Source of the DNA: Betaproteobacteria bacterium
GTDB lineage: Bacteria; Pseudomonadota; Gammaproteobacteria; Burkholderiales; Rhodocyclaceae
DNA length: 64,000 nucleotides
Direction of reading: 5' to 3'
Assembly: GCA_016709965.1 (NCBI GenBank)
Contig: JADJLT010000003.1
Span: forward strand, 62,001-126,000
The position numbers and the translations under genes were made by a program. This document shows positions 17,014-26,108 of this stretch, piece by piece. Positions within the stretch are counted from its first letter, which is position 1. Each line of letters starts with the position of its first letter. The notes under the pieces are model-generated. The model did not search any database. It was given only the letters and a program-made list of their open reading frames with translations, and was not told where the DNA came from.

Positions 17014-18963
17014 ATGTCGCTCGCCAATCAATTTGCCGCCTATTCCGTCTGGCGCTCCCGTCTCGCTACCAATATCGGCGAGTTGCAGAGCTGGCTGAAT
17101 CACAACGAATTGTCCGATGCCCAGAGCGATCTGCGGCTGACACAACTGCTTGAACGCTTGCGCGAAGATCGCCTTAACGTCGCCTTCGTTGCAGAGTTCT
17201 CACGCGGCAAGTCGGAACTGATCAACGCCATTTTCTTTGCCGATTACGGCAACCGGATGTTGCCCTCTTCGGCCGGCCGGACGACGATGTGTCCGACAGA
17301 ACTGCTGTTTGACGGCAACAAGCTGCCCTGTATCGAGTTGTTGCCGATCCAGACGCGTGCATCCAATTCCAGTGTCAGCGAGTACAAGCGCTTTGCTGAT
17401 GAGTGGACCAAGGTGGATCTCGATACCGAATCGGCGGATGCCATGCAGGATGCGCTGCGCCATGTCAGTGAAACGACACGGGTGACGCCTGAAGAGGCTG
17501 GCCGACTTGGGTTCGAAGTTGGTAGCGGCCAGATTGATTTGTACGTAATCGGTGACGACGGCCTGGTTGAAGTGCCGCGTTGGCGTCATGCGATGATCAA
17601 TTTCCCGCACCCGCTGCTCAAGCAGGGGCTGGTCATTCTCGATACCCCGGGCCTGAATGCAATTGGCGCCGAACCGGAGTTGACGCTGTCGCTGCTGCCG
17701 AATGCCCACGCCGTGCTGTTCATTCTGGCGGCGGATACCGGTGTCACGCAGTCGGACATGGCGATCTGGCGCGAACATATTTGCGGTGGTGGCATGGCCA
17801 AGCGCGGGCGCATGGTGGTGCTGAACAAGATCGACGGGCAGTGGGACGAACTGAAGACCGAGGCGGAAATCGATGCCGAAATTCAGCGTCAGGCCGATAC
17901 CAGCGCCAACTTGCTTGAGTTGCCGGCCAGCCAGATTTTCCCGGTTTCGGCCCAAAAAGGGCTGGTCGCCAAGATCAACGGCGATGATGCCTTGCTCGCC
18001 AAGAGCCGTCTGCCCCAGCTGGAGGCAGCACTCTCCGAAGAGCTGATTCCGGCCAAGCGCGATATCGTTTGCGATAGCACCGAAAGCGAGTTTGGCGATG
18101 TCACCCGTCGGGTGCGTGTTCTGCTCGATTCACGCTTGCTGGGCCTGCGTGAGCAATTGACCGAACTGACCGAACTGCGTGGCAAGAACAAGGGCGTGGT
18201 CGAATACATGATGGGCAAGGTTCGCGCCGAAAAGGATGAGTTCGAGTCCGGCCTGCAGCGCTACTACGCCGTGCGCAGTGTTTTTTCGACGCTGACCAAC
18301 AATCTGTTCAGCCATCTCGGTCTCGACGTGTTGCGCCAGTTGACCCACCAAACCCGCGAAGCGATGCTGGATGCTGCCTTCTCCAAATCCTTGTCAGATG
18401 CGATGGCCGCTTTCTTTACGGGTTCGCGTGATGCGCTGGCCAAGTCAAATGGCGAGATCGGCGAAATCCTGTCAATGATGGAAGCGGTGTACAAGAAATT
18501 TGCCATCGAGCATGGCCTCAAACTTGGGTCGCCAACGACGTTCTCCCTGCTTCGCTACGAAAAGGAGCTCGATCGATTGCAGGCCTGGTGTAACGATCAC
18601 CTGAATACCATGGTCAGTTTGTTGACTCATGACAAGAAGAACATCACGCAGAAGTTCTTTGAGGAAGTGGCGACTCAGGTGCGGCGTGCTTTCGAACACG
18701 CCAATCGCGATGCCGAAATATGGCTGCGAGCCATCATGGCGCCGATGGAAACCCAGGTTCGCGAGCATCAGATCCAGCTAAAGCGTCGTCTTGAAAGTAT
18801 CAAACGCATCCATCAGGCGACCGATACGCTGGAAGATCGTATTGCTGAGCTTGAGGGCGTTGAAAAGAGCCTGCAGCAACAGATCGAAGGCCTGGAGGAA
18901 ATTGTCGGCCGGGTTCAGGACATGCTGGTGCCGCTCAACAAGCAGGAATTGCAGGCGGCCTGA
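17014..18963 (+). CDS. Dynamin-family GTPase
   Basis: 649 residues. The GTPase domain has a P-loop AEFSRGKSELINA (about residue 59; the usual first Gly is Ala), a switch/threonine region with GRTTMCPTE, G3 DTPGLNAIG and G4 NKID. A long helical region follows, ending in heptad-like coiled coil (LEDRIAELEGVEKSLQQQIEGLEEIVGRV, in parts). Bacterial dynamin-like proteins remodel or protect membranes, but this clade's role is not established. No clear transmembrane segment is seen. It is monocistronic and ends before a dispersed repeat and a bidirectional terminator. Confidence 0.85.
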   Translation: MSLANQFAAYSVWRSRLATNIGELQSWLNHNELSDAQSDLRLTQLLERLREDRLNVAFVAEFSRGKSELINAIFFADYGNRMLPSSAGRTTMCPTELLFDGNKLPCIELLPIQTRASNSSVSEYKRFADEWTKVDLDTESADAMQDALRHVSETTRVTPEEAGRLGFEVGSGQIDLYVIGDDGLVEVPRWRHAMINFPHPLLKQGLVILDTPGLNAIGAEPELTLSLLPNAHAVLFILAADTGVTQSDMAIWREHICGGGMAKRGRMVVLNKIDGQWDELKTEAEIDAEIQRQADTSANLLELPASQIFPVSAQKGLVAKINGDDALLAKSRLPQLEAALSEELIPAKRDIVCDSTESEFGDVTRRVRVLLDSRLLGLREQLTELTELRGKNKGVVEYMMGKVRAEKDEFESGLQRYYAVRSVFSTLTNNLFSHLGLDVLRQLTHQTREAMLDAAFSKSLSDAMAAFFTGSRDALAKSNGEIGEILSMMEAVYKKFAIEHGLKLGSPTTFSLLRYEKELDRLQAWCNDHLNTMVSLLTHDKKNITQKFFEEVATQVRRAFEHANRDAEIWLRAIMAPMETQVREHQIQLKRRLESIKRIHQATDTLEDRIAELEGVEKSLQQQIEGLEEIVGRVQDMLVPLNKQELQAA

Positions 18964-18983
18964 TTTTGCGGTCTTCGGGGGCA

Positions 18984-19030
18984 TTGCTGCGGTCAACCGG
19001 AAAAAACAGCCAAAACTGAAAAATAAAAAA
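18984..19030 (+). repeat. Dispersed ~40-bp repeat, copy 4
   Basis: TTGCTGCGGTCAACCGGAAA followed by AAACAGCCAAAACTGAAAAA. Intergenic; it abuts the terminator hairpin behind the dynamin gene. Confidence 0.75.
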
Positions 19031-19053
19031 CCCGCGAAATTCGCGGGTTTTTT
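19026..19053. terminator. Bidirectional intrinsic terminator
   Basis: Perfect stem ACCCGCGAA/TTCGCGGGT, with an A-run before and a T-run after, between two convergent genes (dynamin and ferredoxin). Confidence 0.85.
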
Positions 19054-19071
19054 ATGGCGCGGTGAAAAAGC

Positions 19072-19329
19072 TCAGGCGCGCTTGTTGCCGGTCAGCTTTT
19101 CATATTTGACCCACAGCATGTCTTCGGATTCGACGTGGTTCGCATCCTTGGGAATGCAATCGACCGGGCAGACTTGAACGCACTGCGGCTCGTCGTAATG
19201 GCCAACGCACTCGGTGCACTTGTTCGGGTCGATGATGTAGATTTCCTCACCCTGGGAAATGGCCTCGTTAGGGCATTCCGGTTCACAAACGTCGCAGTTG
19301 ATGCACTCGTCGGTAATAGTTAGAGACAT
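19072..19329 (-). CDS. YfhL-type 2[4Fe-4S] ferredoxin
   Basis: 85 residues. Two clusters are ligated by CINCDVCEPECP and by CTECVG...CVQVCPVDC. The second motif carries the insertion between its cysteines that marks the YfhL/Allochromatium-type ferredoxins. It serves as an electron carrier in the cytosol. I chose the ATG at 19329 (MSLTITDE), which is the canonical N-terminus. Directly downstream of coaD on the same strand. Confidence 0.94.
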   Translation of the reverse strand: MSLTITDECINCDVCEPECPNEAISQGEEIYIIDPNKCTECVGHYDEPQCVQVCPVDCIPKDANHVESEDMLWVKYEKLTGNKRA

Positions 19330-19349
19330 AGCTGATCTTCCTCTTTCGG

Positions 19350-19844
19350 TTAAGCTGTGATTTTCGCCCGCAGGCGCTTTTCGACACAAGGTTGCACAAA
19401 TTTGCTGACATCGCCACCCAAGCGCGCAATCTCACGCACCATGGTAGCGGAGATAAACATGTATTGCTCTCCCGGGGTCAGAAACACGGTTTCGACCTCC
19501 GGATACACGCTACGGTTCATTCCGGCCATCTGAAATTCATATTCGAAGTCGGAAACGGCGCGCAGGCCGCGGACCACGACCTTGGCTTCCTTCTCATGCA
19601 CGAAGTTCATCAGCAGTGAGTTGAAGCCGACGATTTCGACGTTGGAAAGATCGCCGAGAATCTCGGTAGCCATGGCCACACGATCCGCGAGCGGAAAGCG
19701 AGGCTGCTTGGACGGGCTTTCGGCAATGGCCAGAATCAACTTGTCGAAGAGCGTCGACGCACGACGGACGAGATCTTCGTGACCCCGGGTAATCGGGTCA
19801 AAGGTGCCCGGATAAATCGCAACGCGATGATTAAGTTTCTTCAA
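19350..19844 (-). CDS. coaD: Phosphopantetheine adenylyltransferase
   Basis: Transfers AMP to 4'-phosphopantetheine in coenzyme A synthesis. 164 residues. Motifs: AIYPGTFDPITRGHEDLV with the nucleotidyl-transferase HxGH-like TRGH, RGLRAVSDFEYEFQMA, and the ISATMVREIA signature (S/T-S motif). The start is TTG at 19844, overlapping the rsmD stop as TTGA; no suitable ATG exists. The rsmD-coaD-ferredoxin order is common in betaproteobacteria. Confidence 0.95.
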   Translation of the reverse strand: MKKLNHRVAIYPGTFDPITRGHEDLVRRASTLFDKLILAIAESPSKQPRFPLADRVAMATEILGDLSNVEIVGFNSLLMNFVHEKEAKVVVRGLRAVSDFEYEFQMAGMNRSVYPEVETVFLTPGEQYMFISATMVREIARLGGDVSKFVQPCVEKRLRAKITA

Positions 19845-20395
19845 TCTGTTTCCCCGCCCGCATCTCGTCGCAACAATTGATAGTGTACTTCGCCCGCCCG
19901 CCCATGACGCACGGTGCGCCATTCGCCAAGCGATTCGATTTCATGTTCTGCTTCGACATAGATCGCTGCATCTTCGTTCAGGGCGCCGGGAAGGAGTGGC
20001 TCCAGGCGGGCAATCCAGCCTTTTTTGTAGGGTGGATCGAGGAAGATCAGGTCGAACTTTTCCTTCGTCGAGGCCAAATATTGTAGCGCATCCGCGCGAA
20101 TGATCGTCATCGATGCCGGTTTTTGCAGCATTTCGTGGTTTTCATGCAACGCGGCGAGCACCTTGGGCGCTTGTTCAACCATCACCACCCTGCTTGCGCC
20201 ACGCGAAACCGCTTCGAAGCCGAGCGCCCCACTGCCGGCAAAGAGGTCCAGGCAGTGCCAGCCATCCAGTTCCTGCCCGAGCCAGTTGAACAGTGTTTCG
20301 CGTACACGATCCGGCGTTGGGCGCAGGCCTTCGCTGTCGGGAAACTTGAGGGCGCGGCGACGATAATCGCCGCCGATGATACGGACCGAGTTCAA
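19841..20395 (-). CDS. rsmD: 16S rRNA (guanine-966-N2)-methyltransferase
   Basis: 184 residues. SAM-dependent methyltransferase with RIIGGDYRRRALKFPDSEGLRPTPDRVRETLFNWL split across the N-terminal region, SAM motif LDLFAGSGALGFEAVSRGA and catalytic motif FLDPPYKKG (DPPY). It methylates G966 of 16S rRNA in the 30S subunit. It overlaps coaD downstream and the M16 protease gene upstream by 4 bp each. Confidence 0.95.
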   Translation of the reverse strand: MNSVRIIGGDYRRRALKFPDSEGLRPTPDRVRETLFNWLGQELDGWHCLDLFAGSGALGFEAVSRGASRVVMVEQAPKVLAALHENHEMLQKPASMTIIRADALQYLASTKEKFDLIFLDPPYKKGWIARLEPLLPGALNEDAAIYVEAEHEIESLGEWRTVRHGRAGEVHYQLLRRDAGGETD

Positions 20396-21681
20396 TCGGC
20401 GGCTACCGTCACCGTGATCAGGTTTTCCGGACGAACGTGGCGTGCAAATGCCTGCTTGATCTGCTCGGCCGTTACTGCTTGAACCCTGGCCTGGTAGTGG
20501 TCGAGATAATCGAGTGGAAGGCCATAGAAGCCGATCACCGCTACGTTCTCGAGCAGCTTCTTGTTGCTGTCGAGGCGTAGTGGGAAGCTGCCGGTCAGGT
20601 TGGCCTGGGCGGCGGTCAGTTCTTCTTCTGTCGGCCCGTCCTTCAGAAAGCCATTCAGGACGTCCTGGGCAACCTTGACGGCGTCCCCGGCTTGCGAACG
20701 CTTGGTTTGCAGTCCGATCTGGAACGGGCCAGTCTGCTTCATGGGGGAGAAATAGCTGTAAACACTGTAGGCGTAGCCGCGTTTGTCGCGGACTTCCTTC
20801 ATCAGCCTCGAGACGAAGCCGCCGCCACCGAGGGAATAGTTGCCGACGAGCAACGGAAAGTAGTCAGGATTGCCTCGCTCTATCGCCGGCAGGCCGATAA
20901 AAACATGGGCCTGGCTAGCCGGGTGGGCAAGCTGGATCAGACGTTTTTGTGGCTTTTCCGGTATGGCTGGGAGCGCGGCCGGTTCGCCCTTGGGCAGGCC
21001 GGCGGCGATGGACTCGGCGATTTTCTCGGCGTCATTGCGGGAGATGTCGCCCACCAGCGTGATGCTGGCGTTGGCCGCGTTGTAATAGCGGGCGTAGAAG
21101 GCGGTAAGGTCATCGCGAGTCAGTGATGCAATGCTTTCTGGCGTGGCTTGGCGACCGTAGGGGTGATTCGGGTACATCGCCGCCCAGAACGCCTTTCCGG
21201 CAATGCTGTCGGGGCGGGTCATGGCCTCCTTGAGGCCGGCAATGGTGCGCGCCTTTTCGCGTTCGAAGATGGCGCCATCGAAACGTGGGGCGTGCAGTAC
21301 GCTTCTCAGGATGTCGAGTGCCGGGTCACGCTTGTCCCTGGCCGACAGGGTGCGCAAGGCGACGCTGGCACGGTCGGTGTCGGCGCCGCCGGCAAGATTG
21401 GCGCCGATGTCGGCCATCTGCTCGGCGATGGCGGTTTCATCCAGCTTGCCGGCCCCGAGGTCCAGGGTGCCGCGGGTCAGGGCTGCAGTACCTGATTTGC
21501 CCGCGGGATCGAACATCGAGCCAGCGGCAAAGTCGACCTGAACGTCTAGCATTGGCAAGACGCGACTTTCGATAAAATAAACGCGGGCGCCCGAGGGTGA
21601 AACCCAGTGCTCGATCTTGACGCCAGCCAATGCGACTTGCGAGATCATCAGGACGATTACTGCGGTCAACAGTCTTTTCAT
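20392..21681 (-). CDS. M16 family peptidase-like subunit lacking the HxxEH motif
   Basis: 429 residues with a signal peptide (MKRLLTAVIVLMISQVALA). It has the two-domain M16 fold, but where active members have HxxEH this one reads GTAALTRGTLDLGAG, so zinc binding is lost. The C-terminal half has the conserved LGGGGFVSRLMKEVRDKRGYAYSV region. Pairs of one active and one inactive M16 protein (as in PqqF/mitochondrial processing peptidase) form heterodimers; the active partner is encoded upstream at 22100-23458. Start ATG 21681 overlaps the small membrane protein gene by 4 bp. Confidence 0.88.
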   Translation of the reverse strand: MKRLLTAVIVLMISQVALAGVKIEHWVSPSGARVYFIESRVLPMLDVQVDFAAGSMFDPAGKSGTAALTRGTLDLGAGKLDETAIAEQMADIGANLAGGADTDRASVALRTLSARDKRDPALDILRSVLHAPRFDGAIFEREKARTIAGLKEAMTRPDSIAGKAFWAAMYPNHPYGRQATPESIASLTRDDLTAFYARYYNAANASITLVGDISRNDAEKIAESIAAGLPKGEPAALPAIPEKPQKRLIQLAHPASQAHVFIGLPAIERGNPDYFPLLVGNYSLGGGGFVSRLMKEVRDKRGYAYSVYSYFSPMKQTGPFQIGLQTKRSQAGDAVKVAQDVLNGFLKDGPTEEELTAAQANLTGSFPLRLDSNKKLLENVAVIGFYGLPLDYLDHYQARVQAVTAEQIKQAFARHVRPENLITVTVAAD

Positions 21682-22088
21682 GCGAAAAACTCCGTTAAGC
21701 GGGGTTGCCATGCAAAAAGCAGGGCAAGGCAAGCGACGACTGCCGTCAAGGCAAGGCCCCAGGCCAGGCGCCGGGCGAGCCGACGGAAATTATCAACTTG
21801 CGCCACAAGCAGTGCATTTTGTTCGCTCAGCGCCTGGATGAGTTCACCGGAAGCGAGCATTTGCGTACGCAATTTCCGTTGGACGGCTTCCAGCGCTGCC
21901 AGCCTTGTTGCGAGATCGGCATCGGGCGAAAGATTGGGTTCTGCCATCAAATCTGATCCTGAGCCGTCGCCATTCTTGCGGCTCATGCCCTTCCACAGCT
22001 TCTTGGCGCCATCGGCGATGATCGGCGCCTTGCCGAGTACGTCGCTCCACGGCACGCTGGTGAGGATTATTTTCCACGGCAAGGGCAT
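21678..22088 (-). CDS. Small protein with coiled coil and C-terminal membrane segment
   Basis: 136 residues, function unknown. The N-terminus (WKIILTSVPWSDVLGKAPIIADGAKKLW) is amphipathic. Residues about 58-100 look like a coiled coil (LATRLAALEAVQRKLRTQML...LIQALSEQNALLVAQVDNF in parts). A single membrane helix (LAWGLALTAVVACLALLFAW) lies near the C-terminus. It sits between two M16 peptidase genes, 11 bp after one and overlapping the other by 4 bp, so it may anchor or regulate the pair; this is inference. Confidence 0.75.
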   Translation of the reverse strand: MPLPWKIILTSVPWSDVLGKAPIIADGAKKLWKGMSRKNGDGSGSDLMAEPNLSPDADLATRLAALEAVQRKLRTQMLASGELIQALSEQNALLVAQVDNFRRLARRLAWGLALTAVVACLALLFAWQPRLTEFFA

Positions 22089-22099
22089 GGTTTCCTGGC

Positions 22100-23458
22100 T
22101 CAGTGGCGAGTGGCAACAGCCGGCCGACGCGGCTTGCTATCGAGCGGTTGCGGATCAAGAAGGCCAATGGTGAGGGCGTCGTCGTCAAAATACTTTCTGG
22201 CGACGGCCTGGACTTCGGCCGCAGTGACGGACTGCAGCTTTTCAAGCATTCGGTCGATTTTCTGGTAAGGCAGGCCGACCGCCTCGATCTGGCCGATTTC
22301 CATGGCTTGGCCAAACATGGAGTCGAGCTTGTAGACTTGCCCTGCCAGCAGTTGTGCCTTGGCGCGTTTGAGTTCCTGCTCGCTGACCCCGTCTTTCTGG
22401 ACGCGGGTGATTTCGGCACGCAGGGCGGCTTGCAGATCGGCCACCGTTTTGCCTTCCGAGGGTATGCCGTGCAGGTACAACATGCCCGGGCCGCGCGCCG
22501 TGTTGTCATAGTCGATACCGACTGACAGTGCGACCTTCTCCTCGCGTACCAACTTTTTGTTGAAGCGGGCTGCATCGTGGCCATCGAGAATCGAGGCGAG
22601 CATTTCCAGTGCATAGGGATCGCTGTCACGCTCGATGTCGCGCAGGATTGGCGCCTTGTAGCCCATGATCAGTATTGGCAATTCGGCCGGGGCCTTGACG
22701 GTGACGGAGCGTGGGCCTTCTTGCCGAGGTTCTATCTGCTGGCGGCGGAGAGGCAGGGCACGCCCTTCAAGCGGGCCGTAGTATTTTTCCGCCTGCGCGA
22801 ACACGGCCTTGTGATCGACGTCGCCGGTAATGACTACGTAGGCGTTGTTCGGCACGTACCAGGTGTCGTACCAGGCCTTGGCATCGGCGGCGGTCATTGT
22901 TTCGAGATCGTTCATCCAGCCGATGATCGGTCGGCGGTAGGGGTGAGCCTGAAAGGCGACGGCATTCATCTGCTCAAACAGCTTGGATTGCGGATTGTCG
23001 TCGGTGCGCATGCGGCGCTCCTCCATGACGACCTTGATTTCCTGGGCGAATTCCTTTTTATCCACGTTCAGATGACGCATGCGGTCCGCTTCGAGCGCCA
23101 TCATCTCGTCCAGTTTTTCCTTGGGTACCTGCTGGAAGTAGGCCGTGTAATCGCGGCTGGTAAAGGCGTTGTCGCGCCCGCCGGCCGCGGCAACGCGCTT
23201 GTTGAATTCACCGGGGCCGACGCTCGGCGTGCCCTTGAACATCATGTGTTCGAGCACATGGGCGACGCCGGAGTGACCATCAACTTCGTCGATACTGCCA
23301 ATGCGGTACCAGACCATTTGTACTGCGGTCGGCGCGCGGTGGTCTTCCTTGACGATGATGCGCAGGCCGTTTTTCAGCGTTGTTTCAAAGGGGTTGGCGA
23401 AAGCTGCGGTAGACAGCGAGGCAGCAAGCAAGACGGGGAGCAGGTATTTGATACGCAT
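22100..23458 (-). CDS. M16 family zinc metalloprotease
   Basis: 452 residues with a signal peptide (LLPVLLAASLSTAAFA). The inverted zinc motif HVLEH (in SGVAHVLEHMMFKGTPS) and the downstream third ligand Glu (ALEADRM) are intact. The substrate-binding C-terminal half has ARFNKKLVREEKVALSV. It is an active periplasmic peptidase, probably partnered with the motif-less homologue two genes downstream. Divergent from ftsY with a 129-bp shared upstream region. Confidence 0.92.
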   Translation of the reverse strand: MRIKYLLPVLLAASLSTAAFANPFETTLKNGLRIIVKEDHRAPTAVQMVWYRIGSIDEVDGHSGVAHVLEHMMFKGTPSVGPGEFNKRVAAAGGRDNAFTSRDYTAYFQQVPKEKLDEMMALEADRMRHLNVDKKEFAQEIKVVMEERRMRTDDNPQSKLFEQMNAVAFQAHPYRRPIIGWMNDLETMTAADAKAWYDTWYVPNNAYVVITGDVDHKAVFAQAEKYYGPLEGRALPLRRQQIEPRQEGPRSVTVKAPAELPILIMGYKAPILRDIERDSDPYALEMLASILDGHDAARFNKKLVREEKVALSVGIDYDNTARGPGMLYLHGIPSEGKTVADLQAALRAEITRVQKDGVSEQELKRAKAQLLAGQVYKLDSMFGQAMEIGQIEAVGLPYQKIDRMLEKLQSVTAAEVQAVARKYFDDDALTIGLLDPQPLDSKPRRPAVATRH

Positions 23459-23587
23459 GGCAAAGGGCGTGAGCGGGGCTTTCTGCTAGAATTGGAGGTT
23501 GATTTTGCATCGATCCGGACGGCATCTTAACGGCTTGCCGCCCGCCTGTCAGCAAGGCTTCAGACCCCGCTTGAGACAACTATTCCC

Positions 23588-24565
23588 ATGTTCAGTTTCC
23601 TGAAAAAATCCGCTACCGACAAGAAAGCCGAAGTTGCGGCTGAAACACCCGCTGCGCCCAGTTGGCGCGAGCGCCTGTTCAAGGGGCTGGCCAAGACCCG
23701 TGCCCAGTGGGGCGGCAAGCTCAAAACCATTTTTTCGCGCGGCAAGGTTGACGATGAGCTCCTGGAGGAACTGGAAACCCTGTTGCTGACCAGTGATTGT
23801 GGCATTGAGGCTACCCAGCACCTGCTTGATGAGCTGAAAAAAGCTGCCAAGCGCGACAAACTGGATACGCCTGAGGCTATTCAGAAAGCACTGCACGATG
23901 CCCTGCTCGAAACCTTGTCGCCGCTTGAAAAACCGCTCGATATTTCGACACACAAGCCTTTCGTGATCATGATTGCCGGCGTGAATGGTGCCGGCAAGAC
24001 AACGTCAATCGGTAAGCTGGCCAAATATTTCCAGACTCAGGGCAAGACGGTGCTGCTGGCGGCTGGCGACACTTTCCGCGCGGCGGCTCGCGAACAACTG
24101 GAAACCTGGGGCGAGCGCAATAACGTGACGGTGATCGCGCAGGACAACGGTGATCCGGCAGCCGTCGTTTTCGACGCCATTTCGGCCGCCAAGGCGCGTG
24201 GGATCGACATTGTGCTGGCTGACACGGCAGGTCGCCTGCCGACGCAGCTGCATCTGATGGAAGAAATCGCCAAGGTACGCCGCGTCATTCAGAAAATCGA
24301 CCCGGAGGGTCCGCACGAAACCCTGCTGGTGCTCGATGCCAACATCGGCCAGAACGCCCTGCAGCAGGTCAAGGCTTTTGACAAGGCGATCAAAGTGACA
24401 GGACTGGTGCTGACCAAACTCGACGGAACAGCCAAGGGTGGTGTGGTGACGGCGATTGCCAGACAGTGCCCCAAACCGATCCGTTTCATTGGTGTTGGTG
24501 AGCAGATCGACGATCTGCGTCCTTTCTCGGCGCGTGATTTTGTGGATGCAATGTTCGAGCAATGA
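23588..24565 (+). CDS. ftsY: Signal recognition particle receptor FtsY
   Basis: 325 residues. The NG domain has G1 GVNGAGKTTSIGKLA, G2/DTFRAAAREQL, G3 DTAGRLPTQ, G4 TKLDGTAKGG and the closing GVGEQIDDLRPF. The acidic A domain is short, with only about 35 residues before the N domain. It docks the SRP-ribosome complex at the membrane with SecYEG. It overlaps ftsE by 4 bp; the ftsYEX cluster is universal in beta- and gammaproteobacteria. Confidence 0.97.
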   Translation: MFSFLKKSATDKKAEVAAETPAAPSWRERLFKGLAKTRAQWGGKLKTIFSRGKVDDELLEELETLLLTSDCGIEATQHLLDELKKAAKRDKLDTPEAIQKALHDALLETLSPLEKPLDISTHKPFVIMIAGVNGAGKTTSIGKLAKYFQTQGKTVLLAAGDTFRAAAREQLETWGERNNVTVIAQDNGDPAAVVFDAISAAKARGIDIVLADTAGRLPTQLHLMEEIAKVRRVIQKIDPEGPHETLLVLDANIGQNALQQVKAFDKAIKVTGLVLTKLDGTAKGGVVTAIARQCPKPIRFIGVGEQIDDLRPFSARDFVDAMFEQ

Positions 24566-25212
24566 TTGTTGCCAGCAACCTGAGCAAGCGCTATCCGGGC
24601 GGATTCGAAGCCGTCAAGGATGTCAGTTTCCAAATCGAAGCCGGACAGATGGTGCTGATCACTGGTCACTCTGGCGCCGGCAAGACGACGCTGGTCAAGC
24701 TGATGTCGACCATCGAAAAACCAACTTCCGGCAGCCTGGTCGTCAATGGCCAGAATTTGTCAGCCATGCGGCGCAGCGCCATCCCGCACGTCCGGCGTCA
24801 CTTCGGACTGGTTTTTCAGAATCAGAAACTGTTGTTCGACCGCAACGCCCTCGACAATGTCCTGTTGCCGCTACAGATCGCCGGTCTGCCGCGTCGCGAG
24901 GCGATTCGTCGCGCGCAGGCCGCCCTCGACAAGGTGGGCCTGCTCCTTCGCGAAAAAGCCAATCCGATTGCGTTGTCCGGTGGAGAGCAGCAACGGCTGG
25001 CGATCGCCCGGGCCGTGGTCAATCGTCCGACGGTCCTGCTGGCCGATGAGCCCACTGGTAACCTTGATGTCGAATCCGGGGCCGAAATTCTGGAGATTTT
25101 TGCTGACTTCCATCGCGTCGGTGTCACTGTGGTGGTTGCCACGCATGACCAGAGCTGGATCGAGCGTTATCACCCGAATGTGTTGCGCCTTGATCATGGG
25201 CGCCTGTTATGA
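24562..25212 (+). CDS. ftsE: Cell-division ATPase FtsE
   Basis: 216 residues. ABC ATPase with Walker A GHSGAGKTT, Q-loop QNQKLL, signature LSGGEQQR, Walker B VLLADEPTG and H-loop ATHDQ. With FtsX it controls septal peptidoglycan hydrolysis through periplasmic activators such as EnvC. Overlaps ftsY and ftsX by 4 bp each. Confidence 0.97.
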   Translation: MIVASNLSKRYPGGFEAVKDVSFQIEAGQMVLITGHSGAGKTTLVKLMSTIEKPTSGSLVVNGQNLSAMRRSAIPHVRRHFGLVFQNQKLLFDRNALDNVLLPLQIAGLPRREAIRRAQAALDKVGLLLREKANPIALSGGEQQRLAIARAVVNRPTVLLADEPTGNLDVESGAEILEIFADFHRVGVTVVVATHDQSWIERYHPNVLRLDHGRLL

Positions 25213-26108
25213 GCCAGTGGTTTTCACTTCATCGCGCCGCGCTGGCTTTGGCTTTTCGCCGGCTATGGGCGACGCCGCTCAATACCTTGCTTTCGCTGCT
25301 TGTTATCGGTATCGCGCTGACCTTGCCGGCTTTCGGTTATGTGGCGCTCGATAATCTGCGAACGCTCGGCAACAGCGCCTCCGGTGTGCAGCAGATCAGC
25401 CTGTTCATGAGCCTCGATGCCGGCAAGAAGGAAATCGGTGAAATCGAAAGCAGGTTGCGCCAGGCAGCGAATGGCAAGTGGCGTTTCGTGCCGAAGGAGG
25501 ATGCACTGAAGCACATGCAATCGAGCGAAGGCATGGCTGAAATCGTTGCCAGTCTGCCGCGCAATCCACTGCCCGATGCCTTCATTGTCGAGCCGGCCAA
25601 TACCGAGCCGGAAGCGCTCGAAGTCCTGCGCAAGGAAATATCCGGCTGGCCCAAAGTGGCACATGTCCAGCTGGATTCGGCCTGGGTGAAGCGTTTCGAT
25701 GCCTTCTTGCGGCTGGGCAAGCTGGCACTCTGGATGCTCGCCGGTTTGTTTGGCGCAGGCTTGGTGGCAGTGACGTTCAACACCATCCGCCTCCAGGTGA
25801 TGGCGCAGTCGGCAGAAATCGAGGTGGCGCGGATGATTGGTGCGACCGATGGCTTCATTCGCCGGCCGTTCTATTATTTCGGCGCCTTGCAGGGCGCACT
25901 TGGCGGCTTGCTGGCAGCGCTGCTGGTGGTCGGTGCCTTGCGCATGCTGGCCGGGCCGGTGGGCGAACTGGCGACCCTCTACGGTGGCAGTTTTGCCTTG
26001 CGCTTGCCGGGGCTGAGCGAGATTCTGGGGCTGGCCGGGGTGGGTGCCTTGCTGGGCTGGATAGGAGCCCAGCTTTCCGTCAGTTTGTCGCTGCGTAAAT
26101 TTGACTGA
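25209..26108 (+). CDS. ftsX: Cell-division permease FtsX
   Basis: 299 residues with four membrane segments: one after about residue 25 (TLLSLLVIGIALTLPAFGYV), then a large periplasmic loop (about 50-165, FMSLDAGKKEIGEIESRL onwards), then three near the C-terminus (WMLAGLFGAGLVAVTFNTI, GALGGLLAALLVVGALRML and ILGLAGVGALLGWIGAQL). It partners FtsE. The end overlaps the following FAD oxidoreductase by 8 bp. Confidence 0.96.
   Translation: MSQWFSLHRAALALAFRRLWATPLNTLLSLLVIGIALTLPAFGYVALDNLRTLGNSASGVQQISLFMSLDAGKKEIGEIESRLRQAANGKWRFVPKEDALKHMQSSEGMAEIVASLPRNPLPDAFIVEPANTEPEALEVLRKEISGWPKVAHVQLDSAWVKRFDAFLRLGKLALWMLAGLFGAGLVAVTFNTIRLQVMAQSAEIEVARMIGATDGFIRRPFYYFGALQGALGGLLAALLVVGALRMLAGPVGELATLYGGSFALRLPGLSEILGLAGVGALLGWIGAQLSVSLSLRKFD

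Noticed and set aside
21655..21690. TACTGCGGTCAACAGTCTTTT at the start of the M16-like gene, resembling the dispersed repeat
   Set aside because: Only the 12-bp core matches and the tail does not; not counted as a copy.
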